A stretch of 64,000 bases of DNA from Agrilactobacillus fermenti (lineage in GTDB: Bacteria; Bacillota; Bacilli; Lactobacillales; Lactobacillaceae): the NCBI RefSeq assembly GCF_021030645.1, contig NZ_JACGCJ010000009.1, positions 1-64,000 on the forward strand. The letters are read 5' to 3'. The position numbers were made by a program, and so were the translations under genes. Of the stretch, positions 11,506 through 21,166 are shown one piece after another (within the stretch, counting starts at the first letter, position 1; each line of letters opens with the position of its first letter). Under the pieces are notes generated by a model, which searched no databases, was not told where the DNA came from, and saw only the letters and a program-made list of their open reading frames with translations.

Positions 11506-14500
11506 CTACTTATTTTTAACGGCTGCACCATCACTGACCTGTTGCGCTAATCCAGCAACAAAAGCAACAATTTGTGGCAGCCAATCATCTAGCCCCATCT
11601 TGGGCTGAATCGTTAAAATAACTTTAATATCTTTTGTCTCATCTTGGACACTAGCATGGAGTTTTGTCTTAGCCAGAGCTTTGAAAACCCCCTCACCCTT
11701 AATGAGAGCAAAGCCCTGTTGCGATAAAACAACCGTAACTTTTTGAGCTTGTTGATTGACGTTGGTTACCAAAGCTTGATCAGCTGCCATTTTCAACTCA
11801 GCAATCTGCAACAGCCGCTTCACTTCAATCGGATAATCCCCAAAGCGGTCGATCAAGTCATCTTCAATGGCCTCAATGTCTTGAGCGGCATCAATTTGAC
11901 GGATACGTTTATACATCTCAATTTTTTGCTGTTCATCTTCAATATAGTCTGAAGGAATATAAGCTTCAACTTTGAGATCAATTTCACTGTCCGTTCGCTT
12001 GACGGCTGCATCACCTTTCTTCTTAGCTACAGCTTCAGATAACATCTGTGAATAAAGATCATAGCCGACACTATCAATAAAGCCGTGCTGCTGGGCGCCT
12101 AACAAATTCCCGGCACCACGAATGGAAAGATCGCGCATCGCAATTTTGAAACCTGAGCCTAGCTCAGTAAAGTCCTTAATAGCTTGTAGTCTTTTTTCAC
12201 TCACTTCGGTCAAAACCTTGTCAGGCTTATAAGTAAAGTAAGCATAGGCCACCCGGCTGCTGCGACCGACTCGTCCCCGCAGCTGATACAGTTGTGATAG
12301 GCCATAATGATCCGCATTCTCAACAATCATTGTATTTGCATTGGGCATGTCGATGCCAGATTCAATAATCGTCGTTGCCACCAGCACGTCCGCCTCGCCA
12401 TTGACAAAACTCATAATGACATTTTCCAGTTGAACTTCAGTCATCTGACCGTGGGCATAAACAATAGTTGCTTCGGGAACCAACTGTTGTAATTGGTCAA
12501 CAACGCGTTCAATATCACTGACTCGGTTGTGTAAGTAAAACACTTGTCCGTTACGTTCAATTTCACGTTTGATGGCTTCCCGAATTGCCCCAGCATTTTG
12601 TTCCATAACATACGTCTGAATTGGGTAACGATTGGTGGGCGGTGTTTCAATGACAGACAAATCCCGAACCCCCACCATCGACATGTTTAACGTTCGGGGA
12701 ATTGGTGTCGCCGTCAAAGTCAACACATCAATGTTTGCCCGCAACTGTTTGATTTTTTCTTTGTGCTTAACGCCAAACCGCTGCTCCTCATCAATAATTA
12801 GCAAGCCTAAATCACTAAAGCGCACGTCTTGTGACAGCAGTCGGTGTGTACCGACCACAATATCAAGCTGACCGTTCTTTAACTTCTTAAGCGTTTCGGT
12901 AACTTGAGCTCGACTTTGAAAGCGAGATAACACCCCAATATTTACCGGAAAGTCAGCAAAACGCTGGGTCATAGTTTCAAAGTGCTGCTGCGCTAAAATC
13001 GTAGTTGGCACTAAGAAAGCCACTTGTTTATTATCTTGAACAGCCTTAAAAGCAGCCCTTAAAGCGACTTCCGTTTTGCCAAAACCAACATCACCCACCA
13101 ATAAACGGTCCATCGGCCGACTCCGCTCCATATCATGCTTGATTTCAGCGACACTACGCAGTTGATCAGCTGTCTCCGTATAAGGAAAAGCCGCTTCAAA
13201 TTCATGTTGATAAGCATTGTCAGGTGAAAAAGCAAACCCCTTCTCGGATTCACGTTTGGCATAAAGTTCGATCAAATCATCCGCAATATCTTCAATCTTT
13301 GAGGCCACACGCCGTTTCGTCTTTTGCCATTCGGTCCCGCCTAGCTTATTGATGTGTGGTGCTTTACCTTCAGAAGCCACGTATTTTTGAACTAAATTCA
13401 ACTGTGTAACTGGGATAAATAATTTGGCATTGTTTTGATAAAGAATTGTTAGATAATCACGATGTACCCCATCGACTGCCATAGTCTGCGTACCCAAAAA
13501 CTTACCGATCCCATGATTAACATGGACCACATAATCGCCAGGCTTTAAATCATTATAGCTTTTGATACGTTCCGCATTATCAATTGCTAACGAGCGTACT
13601 TTTTTCTTAGGCGGTTGGTTAAATAATTCGGTCTCCGTCAAAACAACGGTCTTTTGGTCGATCTGTTCAAAGCCAGACTGTAGTTGGCCCAATGTTAATT
13701 GGATCTTATTAGGTTTAATTTGATCAGCTTCAACAATGACACTGTTGATTTCAAAATCTCTAAAAGTGCTGGCGACCTTTTCTAGCCGAGTCGCCTGATC
13801 AATCAAAACAACTACCGTAGCTTCACTTTTAGCCCAGTGATCCATTTCTGTTTTGACCATGGGCATCTGACTGAAGAATTTCTGTGGCACGCGGGCTTTT
13901 AAGTTGACGATTTCATCTAACCGTAAGCGGCCCATCCCTTTTTGGAATAATGAGAGGTAGACACGTGGCCGTTGATCTTTCTTTAATTGCTTTATAAAAT
14001 CGGCTTCCAAGGGTTCAACACGTAAAATATCCCCATTTTCTAACAATTGCGTCTGCCAGTCAGCAGCTTCTTGCTCACGATTTCGGCTTTGTTCCAAAAT
14101 CCGCGGATAGTCATCTAAGATGAGGGTGTCGGCCGACGCAAAATAATCTAGTAACGTGCCCATTTGAACTTGAAGTTCATTTAAAAATAAACTTAATCTA
14201 TCTGGCCGCCCACCACTATCTAACAAATCGATCACTTGCTGAATTTTCTGCTGTAAATTCTGCTGGAGCTGTGGCTCGGCTTCTAATTCTGGTAAACGTT
14301 GTGCCAGTTGTTTGGTCAAGCGTTCAGCAGCCGCTTGTAATTGTGTGCTGGTCAGCATCAGATCCGTAGCAGGTAATAATTGCAGCTGCTCCAAATTTTC
14401 CACACTGCGCTGGGTTTCGGGATCAAAAGAACGCAGGCTATCCACATCAGTATCAAACAACTCAATTCGATACGGTAAGCTGGCATTAATTGGAAACACA

Positions 14501-15039
14501 TCAAAAATATCCCCACGAATCACAAATTCACCGGGAGAGGCAACTAATTTTTGGCGCACATAACCCATAGCCACCAAATCCTGCGCTAATTGCGTCAGAT
14601 CAAGCTGGCTTTGCATATCGATCATAATAGCCCTTCGCGTAAATTGATCAGGTTTTGAAACATACTTTTGAACGCCAGCTAATGTGGTTAAAACAATGGT
14701 TGGCTGTCCAGTCGTCAAGCGCGCCAACGCTTGAATCCGCTGGGACAAGGCTTCCGGTGAACTAGGTCCTACTTCAGCGGCCAAAACTTCAGCGGCGGGA
14801 AAGACTTGTACTGCGCCTTCACCGACCAGACCAACCAAATCACTATTCAAATACTCGACTTGCTGCTGATTGGCAGTCACATACAAAATATTCTTGTGAC
14901 TTTGTTTTAATAGACCAGCCAACCAAACGGATTTGGCTGATCCCTCTAAGCCCGTGACGAGCTGGCGACTGTCTAGAGTTAAAGCACCAGCCACCTGACT
15001 GATCTGACCCGCCTGGTCGAATAAATTTATTAAATCCAA
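11506..15039 (-). CDS. mfd: transcription-repair coupling factor Mfd
   Basis: It removes RNA polymerase stalled at DNA lesions and recruits UvrA. The 1177 residues fit the family. The N-terminal UvrB-like module is followed by the RNAP-interacting domain (about 480-560), then a superfamily 2 translocase with Walker A GDVGFGKTE, box II IDEEQRFG and motif VI QLRGRVGRS, and the C-terminal TRCF domain. The start is TTG with AGGAGG 8 nt upstream. It begins 15 nt after the pth stop, in the same operon. Confidence 0.97.
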   Translation of the reverse strand: MDLINLFDQAGQISQVAGALTLDSRQLVTGLEGSAKSVWLAGLLKQSHKNILYVTANQQQVEYLNSDLVGLVGEGAVQVFPAAEVLAAEVGPSSPEALSQRIQALARLTTGQPTIVLTTLAGVQKYVSKPDQFTRRAIMIDMQSQLDLTQLAQDLVAMGYVRQKLVASPGEFVIRGDIFDVFPINASLPYRIELFDTDVDSLRSFDPETQRSVENLEQLQLLPATDLMLTSTQLQAAAERLTKQLAQRLPELEAEPQLQQNLQQKIQQVIDLLDSGGRPDRLSLFLNELQVQMGTLLDYFASADTLILDDYPRILEQSRNREQEAADWQTQLLENGDILRVEPLEADFIKQLKKDQRPRVYLSLFQKGMGRLRLDEIVNLKARVPQKFFSQMPMVKTEMDHWAKSEATVVVLIDQATRLEKVASTFRDFEINSVIVEADQIKPNKIQLTLGQLQSGFEQIDQKTVVLTETELFNQPPKKKVRSLAIDNAERIKSYNDLKPGDYVVHVNHGIGKFLGTQTMAVDGVHRDYLTILYQNNAKLFIPVTQLNLVQKYVASEGKAPHINKLGGTEWQKTKRRVASKIEDIADDLIELYAKRESEKGFAFSPDNAYQHEFEAAFPYTETADQLRSVAEIKHDMERSRPMDRLLVGDVGFGKTEVALRAAFKAVQDNKQVAFLVPTTILAQQHFETMTQRFADFPVNIGVLSRFQSRAQVTETLKKLKNGQLDIVVGTHRLLSQDVRFSDLGLLIIDEEQRFGVKHKEKIKQLRANIDVLTLTATPIPRTLNMSMVGVRDLSVIETPPTNRYPIQTYVMEQNAGAIREAIKREIERNGQVFYLHNRVSDIERVVDQLQQLVPEATIVYAHGQMTEVQLENVIMSFVNGEADVLVATTIIESGIDMPNANTMIVENADHYGLSQLYQLRGRVGRSSRVAYAYFTYKPDKVLTEVSEKRLQAIKDFTELGSGFKIAMRDLSIRGAGNLLGAQQHGFIDSVGYDLYSQMLSEAVAKKKGDAAVKRTDSEIDLKVEAYIPSDYIEDEQQKIEMYKRIRQIDAAQDIEAIEDDLIDRFGDYPIEVKRLLQIAELKMAADQALVTNVNQQAQKVTVVLSQQGFALIKGEGVFKALAKTKLHASVQDETKDIKVILTIQPKMGLDDWLPQIVAFVAGLAQQVSDGAAVKNK

Positions 15040-15054
15040 GTCAATAGCCTCCTT

Positions 15055-15615
15055 TTAGCCATTGAAACGATTCATAATGTCGTTGGCCGAATGACCATCC
15101 AGCCAACTAATCGCTGCTTCAGCGGCCCGATCGAAGGCAGCTAGCATGATTGGTAAGTCATCCTTATTAAAAGGGGTCAATACCCAATCCACCACTTTAC
15201 TGCGATCAGGATGTTGAATGCCAACTTTTAACCGATTAAATTGTTCCGTTTGCACAGCGGCGATGATACTTTTGATACCGTTATGCCCCCCAGACGCACC
15301 TTTGTCTCTAAAACGTAACTTACCCAGCGGCATATCCATATCATCTTGAATCACAAGCAGATCACTCGGCGCCATTTGATAATAATGTAATAAGGGCCCA
15401 ACAGCACGGCCTGAATCATTCATATAAGTTAATGGTTTAACTAAAAATACTTTTTCACCATTATAAATAAATGACGTAAACTGTGCTTCAAAATCTTGTT
15501 TACTCAGTGTCTGATTCAACCGTTTGCTAAGCGTATCGACCACCGTAAAACCCACATTGTGTTTCGTACGGTCATATTTTTTGCCTGGGTTACCCAGGCC
15601 GACGATCATTTTCAA
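15055..15615 (-). CDS. pth: peptidyl-tRNA hydrolase
   Basis: It hydrolyses peptidyl-tRNA released during abortive translation. The protein shows MIVGLGNPG, the catalytic His of TKHNVGF and the GASGGHNG loop. The chosen start is TTG at 15615: GGAGG lies 7 nt upstream and the product begins (M)KMIVGLGNPG, the usual lactobacillar N-terminus, giving 186 residues. A longer frame to 15645 runs through the ribosome site and is rejected; ATG at 15609 is the alternative. It is the first gene of the pth-mfd unit. Confidence 0.95.
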   Translation of the reverse strand: MKMIVGLGNPGKKYDRTKHNVGFTVVDTLSKRLNQTLSKQDFEAQFTSFIYNGEKVFLVKPLTYMNDSGRAVGPLLHYYQMAPSDLLVIQDDMDMPLGKLRFRDKGASGGHNGIKSIIAAVQTEQFNRLKVGIQHPDRSKVVDWVLTPFNKDDLPIMLAAFDRAAEAAISWLDGHSANDIMNRFNG

Positions 15616-16051
15616 AATAAAGCCTCCATCAATAATTAGCTGCAAAAAATTTAACCTTGTAGTTCAAGCAAATTAACGTTTTATTTCTAGCCATTCTTTA
15701 TTTTTACTATACGCTAGAAGATAATGCACCTTGTTTGTTTATAAAATAGAACTCAAATAGACACGAAACACCTCATGGCATCTGTTTCGTGTAGCTACTT
15801 AGTATACCATATCTCATATAAAATGGCCGCCTAACGTATGACGCCATATTTGCTAGTCATACCAACGATCAAACTCTAATAAGTCGCCTATTGGGGCTGA
15901 AATAAAATTACTATTTTACCTTTAACCACTTGTTTATTACGCATAATTTTGGTTTAAACGTGTGTCAAAAGGCAACATCTTTTGATTCACGCTCCAATAA
16001 CAAACAACAAAATAGGCTTTCAAAAAAATGCTTTAACTATAAATATATATG
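15616..16051. other. long intergenic region between divergent pth and ABC genes
   Basis: About 440 nt without a credible gene. It holds a perfect 10-bp inverted repeat (ACACGAAACA / TGTTTCGTGT, 15761-15770 and 15783-15792) with no clear T run, and a degenerate copy of a short repeat (AAACGTGTGTCAAAA at 15956-15970) also seen at 39532 and 60155. The pth promoter must lie here but no strong -35/-10 pair stands out; TATAGT at 15706-15711 on the minus strand is the best -10. Confidence 0.5.
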
Positions 16052-16080
16052 TTGACACATAATACTATGCATAATACTAT
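16052..16080 (+). promoter_or_regulatory. promoter of the ABC transporter pair
   Basis: A perfect TTGACA (16052-16057) is followed by a 17-nt spacer and TACTAT (16075-16080). Tandem 12-bp repeats fill the spacer and -10, suggesting repression at this promoter. Confidence 0.7.
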
Positions 16081-16096
16081 GCATAATACAGTATGG
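16058..16096 (+). repeat. 12-bp direct repeats overlapping the ABC promoter
   Basis: CATAATACTATG occurs twice in tandem (16058-16069, 16070-16081), then a partial third copy CATAATACAGTATG follows from 16082. Each unit is nearly palindromic (CATA...TATG arms), which suits a dimeric repressor. No regulator gene lies next to it, although ABC pairs of this type are often run by a GntR/YtrA-type regulator. Confidence 0.7.
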
Positions 16097-16113
16097 TCAT
16101 AAGGGGTGGTTTT

Positions 16114-16782
16114 ATGATTGAACTACACCATATTTCATTAAATTATGGTCAACAACAGGTACTGTCAGACTTAAATCTTGCAATTCCCAATGATGGAAAA
16201 ACTATTGGTATTATTGGGCCAAACGGTGCTGGGAAAACTACACTCATCAATAATATTTTAAAACGCATCAATACTTTTAAGGGCCAGAGACAAGTTCCTG
16301 ACGCCATTGCGTATTTACCTGATCAACCTTTCTTGCCCGGTCACATTCGCTTAAAAGCAGCCATTGATCTCTTCATAGCTGCCTATCCTGACTTTAATTA
16401 TCAATTAGCGCTTTCACTTCTAAAGACCCAACACTTAAATTTACAGCAACGGATCCATACACTTTCCCGAGGCATGCAGCAACAAGCTGAGTTAGCCCTC
16501 ACTTTGGCACGTCAGGTCCCTTATTATCTTTTCGATGAACCTCTGGGTGCCATTGATCCACGTCATCGTCAAAATACCTATCAAATGATTCAAACTGCTA
16601 GACGATCCCACAGTACGGTTTTAATTGTGACACACCTTTTAAAAGATCTGGCCCCACTCTTTGATGAGATTTGGCTATTGACAAATGGCCGTGTCGCACA
16701 ACAAATTAGCCGCACACAACTACAACAGAACTTTAACGGAGATATCGAACAATATTATCAGGAGATGACAACGCATGCATAA
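16114..16782 (+). CDS. ABC transporter ATP-binding protein (YtrB/BcrA-like)
   Basis: 222 residues forming one ATPase domain. Walker A is GPNGAGKT (about 37-44), the signature motif appears as LSRGM rather than LSGGQ (usual in YtrB/BcrA-type exporters), and Walker B is YYLFDEPLGAIDP. The start is ATG at 16114 with AAGGGG about 8 nt upstream; an in-frame upstream ATG at 16093 lacks one. It overlaps the next frame by 8 nt, implying a coupled permease, but that permease is frameshifted. The substrate is unknown. Confidence 0.88.
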   Translation: MIELHHISLNYGQQQVLSDLNLAIPNDGKTIGIIGPNGAGKTTLINNILKRINTFKGQRQVPDAIAYLPDQPFLPGHIRLKAAIDLFIAAYPDFNYQLALSLLKTQHLNLQQRIHTLSRGMQQQAELALTLARQVPYYLFDEPLGAIDPRHRQNTYQMIQTARRSHSTVLIVTHLLKDLAPLFDEIWLLTNGRVAQQISRTQLQQNFNGDIEQYYQEMTTHA

Positions 16783-17529
16783 ATGGCTTTTATTTCGTTT
16801 CAAAAAATTATTAGGCCTCTTTTCGTTCCCACTGATAGTCGAATTTGCAATCATTATCTATCAACAGATCGCTACACATAAATTGAATAACGGGCTGGCT
16901 TTAGCACATAGTTTATTTTTCATAGCTACAAATGTTGTTTTATTTATTGCAATCATTGCGCAGATGATTCGTGATGGTTATTTAGGAACCGACGCCATGC
17001 AGCTGTTGCTCAAACAAAATCAACTATGGACAACTTTACTGGCTGGTGGCATGAGTATGCTGCTTTTGATTTTTATGATATCGTAGCGAATTTTGCATTA
17101 TCAGGTACACCTCTAAAATGGCAATTTCCAAACCTATATTGGTGGCAAAAACCCCTAAGTCTACTAACAACACTAATTTTGGTTATAGCTTTAATTACAA
17201 TATCTAAAAATATTCGGCAAACAGCCCTAGGCATTAGCATCATCACTGGCGGCTTAATCGCTATGGCTAGCTTTGGATTCATTATTTTAAATCAATGGAC
17301 TACCGTTCCAATTTTCTCCGGCAACTATTTCATGATTGGCGTTGGCGCTCAACCACAATCTCTAACCTATATCACAGCCGTTCCGCTTTTATTTCTGAAT
17401 CAAGCTGCTGTCACAACCAATCAAATAGTTGGTGCAAAAATTAATTTCATCATTTTAACAGTTGCACTAGTTGTCCTGGCAGTGCGTCTCACCTTGCACC
17501 GATTAAATTATGTTCGATTGGTCGATTAA
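16775..17529 (+). pseudogene. ABC-2 type permease split by a -1 frameshift
   Basis: Two overlapping hydrophobic frames (16775-17086 and 17026-17529) read as one membrane protein. The first ends ...LLLIFMIS at a TAG at 17084. Adding one T in the short T run near 17074-17078 gives LLLIFYDIVANFALSG and a continuous product of about 251 residues with roughly six membrane segments. This matches one base lost from a homopolymer: a recent inactivating mutation or a sequencing error. No canonical slippery heptamer is in frame, so programmed shifting is unlikely. Confidence 0.82.
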
Positions 17530-17726
17530 GTTGTCAAAAGTAATTGTCAGCAGCACAATGCTTGTGTTTGAATCATTCGTAGTCAAAAAACATTTGTTTA
17601 TCAGAAACGTGCCTTATTGTTTTGTGATGAACTAATTTTCATAAAACTGTCATATCTCGCTTTCATTTGCTGTATCAGCGTTTTTCACCAGCATTAAAAT
17701 AAAAAATGAAAAAAGTTGTGTAAAAG

Positions 17727-17756
17727 CTGACGATATAGTGAAATTTGTGTTATACT
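17727..17756 (+). promoter_or_regulatory. ldh promoter (extended -10)
   Basis: TGTTATACT forms an extended -10 (TG at 17748-17749, TATACT at 17751-17756). The -35 is CTGACG at 17727-17732, 18 nt away. It lies 40 nt upstream of the ldh start. No convincing catabolite (cre) or Rex operator was found around it. Confidence 0.75.
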
Positions 17757-17789
17757 ACCGTTGTTAAATTTGTTTTCCAGAAAGGATGA

Positions 17790-18776
<987 letters not shown>

Positions 18777-18790
18777 GATTTACAGTTCTC

Positions 18791-18822
18791 AAAAAGTCGG
18801 GACATTTTGTTCCGGCTTTTTT
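18791..18822 (+). terminator. ldh terminator
   Basis: A 14-bp stem with two G-U pairs (18791-18804 with 18808-18821) and a 3-nt loop, followed by TTTTTTATT. It starts 14 nt past the ldh stop. Confidence 0.9.
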
Positions 18823-18856
18823 ATTGCATTTTTCAGAAAATCTAGGTATGATCATG

Positions 18857-18917
18857 AAAACAATTGTCTAATTTAAACCTTAGGGAAACGTTTAAATTAG
18901 GTATCTGCGATTGTTTT
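18857..18917. repeat. nested inverted repeat overlapping the L,D-transpeptidase promoter
   Basis: The inner arms CTAATTTAAAC / GTTTAAATTAG (18868-18878, 18890-18900) are a perfect 11-bp inverted repeat around 11 nt. The outer arms AAAACAAT / ATTGTTTT (18857-18864, 18910-18917) add 8 bp, and the right outer arm covers the -35 hexamer of the downstream promoter. It lacks a terminator-like T run, so an operator is the favoured reading. Confidence 0.75.
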
Positions 18918-18938
18918 AAACAAGGAACTGGGTATAAT
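18911..18938 (+). promoter_or_regulatory. promoter of the L,D-transpeptidase gene
   Basis: TTGTTT (18911-18916), a 16-nt spacer and a perfect TATAAT (18933-18938), about 40 nt ahead of the start codon. Confidence 0.7.
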
Positions 18939-18979
18939 GAAACTAAGTTATTACTTTAAAATTAAGGGGTTGACACCTG

Positions 18980-20359
18980 TTGCATCTTAAGAAAGTTGTA
19001 CCATTGGGGATCATCTTTGCTGTCATTGGCATCGCGCTTTTTTATGTTTTAATGAGTGTGCGTTATCAAAATGTTTTCTTACCACACACTGTTTATTCGG
19101 GCGTAAATATCGCGGGTAAAACACCAGAACAAGCGAATCAAAAACTGAAGGCACATATTAAAAAACAGCACTATCAATTGGTCGAGGGTAAAAAGGATAT
19201 TTTACAATTTACCGGTAAAGATCTGAATATTGACCATGATTACGCCAAACAACTAACTGCCATTAAAAACCAGCAAAATCCATGGAGCTGGTCTCTCAAA
19301 GTTTTTGCGGCACCAAGTGAGACCGGTGTGAAAGCTGAGAACTTAGCACTCAATCAGCAAAAAGTAGACCAACTCTACCAGCAAGTTGTTAAGGCAACCG
19401 CCACTGACCGAGTTCAAACGAAAGATGCGACTTTGAGCAAGGATAACGGTAGTTTTACGATCAAAAAAGAAGTTTACGGCAATAATATCGACGAACAACA
19501 ACTAAAAAAACAAATTGTCGCTGCCGTGGATCAAGGGCAAACGAAAATTAACATCAAAAAGGCTTATGTACAACCCAATGTCACCAGTGATGATAAGCAG
19601 TTGCAAAGTGACAAACAAAAGTTAAATGCCATTTTAAACGAAAATATCACTTATAAGATTGCGGGTAATGACGCCAAAATTCCTAAAACTGAAATTGACA
19701 ACTGGTTAAATTACACTGATGGTAAAATTGCCTTAGATCAAACAAGCATGGCGCGTTATATTGCTAGTCTTTCAGCTAAATATGGCACTATCAATAAAAC
19801 ACGTGATTTTAAGACCGAACAAGGTCAGACAGTTCAAGTACCTGCCGGGACCTATGGTTGGTCCATCAAGAGTATTAGTGAAGCTAAAGCTTTGGCCACA
19901 GAGATGCTCAAAGGTGAAGATTTCACACGCAAACCTTTGATTCAAGGTGTTGGCTATAATGAAAATGGTGATGATATTGGCAATACTTATGTTGAAGTCA
20001 GCAAATCGGCACAACATATGTGGGTGCACAAGGACGGTAAAGTCATTATCAGCACTGATGTCGTTACTGGCAAACCCGGACAAGACACACCATCTGGTAC
20101 TTTTGTGGTCTGGAATAAAGTCCGCAATACACAGCTTAAAGGTAAGAACGATGATGGTTCTGATTACAGTTCACCTGTAAGTTACTGGATGCCAGTCGAT
20201 TATACTGGTGTTGGTTTACATGACTCCCCTTGGCAGCCAACTTATGGTGGTGATTGGTACAAAGCCCATGGTTCTCATGGCTGTGTCAACACACCACCAA
20301 GTGTTATGGCCCAAGTATTTGCTGACGTCCCATTAAACACACCCGTCATTATTTACTAA
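18980..20359 (+). CDS. YkuD-type L,D-transpeptidase, membrane anchored
   Basis: 459 residues: a short cytoplasmic start, one membrane helix (about 8-27), two extracellular repeats of the peptidoglycan-binding type 4 family (about 40-330), and a C-terminal YkuD domain. The catalytic motif is HGSHGCVNTPP near 433-443, with the nucleophilic Cys, and the upstream His lies in GVGLHDSPW. Such enzymes form or edit 3-3 crosslinks or attach proteins to the wall. The start is TTG, with AAGGGG about 10 nt upstream. It has its own promoter and terminator. Confidence 0.9.
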   Translation: MHLKKVVPLGIIFAVIGIALFYVLMSVRYQNVFLPHTVYSGVNIAGKTPEQANQKLKAHIKKQHYQLVEGKKDILQFTGKDLNIDHDYAKQLTAIKNQQNPWSWSLKVFAAPSETGVKAENLALNQQKVDQLYQQVVKATATDRVQTKDATLSKDNGSFTIKKEVYGNNIDEQQLKKQIVAAVDQGQTKINIKKAYVQPNVTSDDKQLQSDKQKLNAILNENITYKIAGNDAKIPKTEIDNWLNYTDGKIALDQTSMARYIASLSAKYGTINKTRDFKTEQGQTVQVPAGTYGWSIKSISEAKALATEMLKGEDFTRKPLIQGVGYNENGDDIGNTYVEVSKSAQHMWVHKDGKVIISTDVVTGKPGQDTPSGTFVVWNKVRNTQLKGKNDDGSDYSSPVSYWMPVDYTGVGLHDSPWQPTYGGDWYKAHGSHGCVNTPPSVMAQVFADVPLNTPVIIY

Positions 20360-20368
20360 ACTTATCTC

Positions 20369-20415
20369 AAAAATAGAGGTCGAAAACAAGGTATTCGTTT
20401 TCGACCTCTATTTTT
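20369..20415. terminator. long hairpin terminator after the L,D-transpeptidase
   Basis: A perfect 19-bp stem (20369-20387 with 20397-20415). A and T runs at the two ends make it able to terminate in both directions. It belongs to a set of similar hairpins whose stems carry GAGGTCGAAAACAA-like sequence (also 22786, 58383 and 60083). Confidence 0.88.
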
Positions 20416-20543
20416 ATTAGGCTGCTCAATTTAACCCATCCTTCAAAGAACGATTCTCATTCAGAATTTGGTTTGCAATTTTCTGCGAAAATATTTAACA
20501 TTATGGTTGTATTATAATTTTATGATAAGAGGCGGGTTTTTTT

Positions 20544-21050
20544 ATGAGTAAAGTTGCTGTTATTGTTACTGACTTTGTCGAAGATGTTGAATATACATCC
20601 CCTGTTGAGGCACTTAAGCAAGCTGGTAATGATGTCACGGTAATCGAATTTGAAGCAGGCAAAACTGTCAAAGGCAAACACGGTGTCAATATCAAAATTG
20701 ATAAAACAATTGACGAAGTAAAGCCCGACGATTTTGATGCACTTTTGATTCCTGGTGGCTTCTCCCCCGATCAGCTTCGTGCCGATGAAAGAATGGTCGA
20801 CTTTGTTAAGGCATTCTTGCTAGCAAGCAAACCAACCTTTGCAATTTGTCATGGCCCACAATTATTTATTCAAACTGGTCTGACCAAGGGGCGTAAAATG
20901 ACAGCCTATGTCACTGTCCGTCCTGATCTTTATTATGCTGGTGCTGAAGTTGAGGACCAACCCGTTGTCATTGACAACAACTTAGTTACAAGTCGAACCC
21001 CTGACGACCTTGACCAATTTAATCATGCGATTGTTGATGCTTTAAAGTAA
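20544..21050 (+). CDS. DJ-1/PfpI family protein
   Basis: 168 residues forming a single class I glutamine-amidotransferase-like domain. The nucleophile elbow is AICHGPQ (Cys near 105) and the IPGGFSPDQLR segment follows the pattern of PfpI/YraA/DJ-1 relatives. Members act as general stress proteins, deglycases or, rarely, peptidases; the actual activity cannot be read from sequence. ATG start. TATAAT at 20513-20518 is a plausible -10, with a poor -35. It stands alone, convergent with the methyltransferase gene. Confidence 0.88.
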   Translation: MSKVAVIVTDFVEDVEYTSPVEALKQAGNDVTVIEFEAGKTVKGKHGVNIKIDKTIDEVKPDDFDALLIPGGFSPDQLRADERMVDFVKAFLLASKPTFAICHGPQLFIQTGLTKGRKMTAYVTVRPDLYYAGAEVEDQPVVIDNNLVTSRTPDDLDQFNHAIVDALK

Positions 21051-21166
21051 TGAATAGGGCCCTCACCCATACTTCTTGAATCATTTAATTCGATACTTTT
21101 ACGTAATTTGATACTTATTTGCTCTCACCTTGTTGCAGTTAATTTAGTTATAGTTGCTTCATTAGA

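Noticed and set aside
15761-15792. Intrinsic terminator upstream of the ABC genes
   Set aside because: The 10-bp stem is perfect but neither strand has a T run after it; kept only as an inverted repeat in the intergenic note.
17060-17090. Programmed -1 frameshift in the ABC permease
   Set aside because: No in-frame X-XXY-YYZ heptamer and no obvious downstream stimulatory hairpin; a base loss in a T run is simpler.
17655-17680. Possible cre half site (TGAAAGCG on the minus strand) upstream of ldh
   Set aside because: Only one half matches; the second half site is missing.
17733-17756. Rex-type operator overlapping the ldh promoter
   Set aside because: Only a single GTGAAA half site is seen; the inverted partner is absent.
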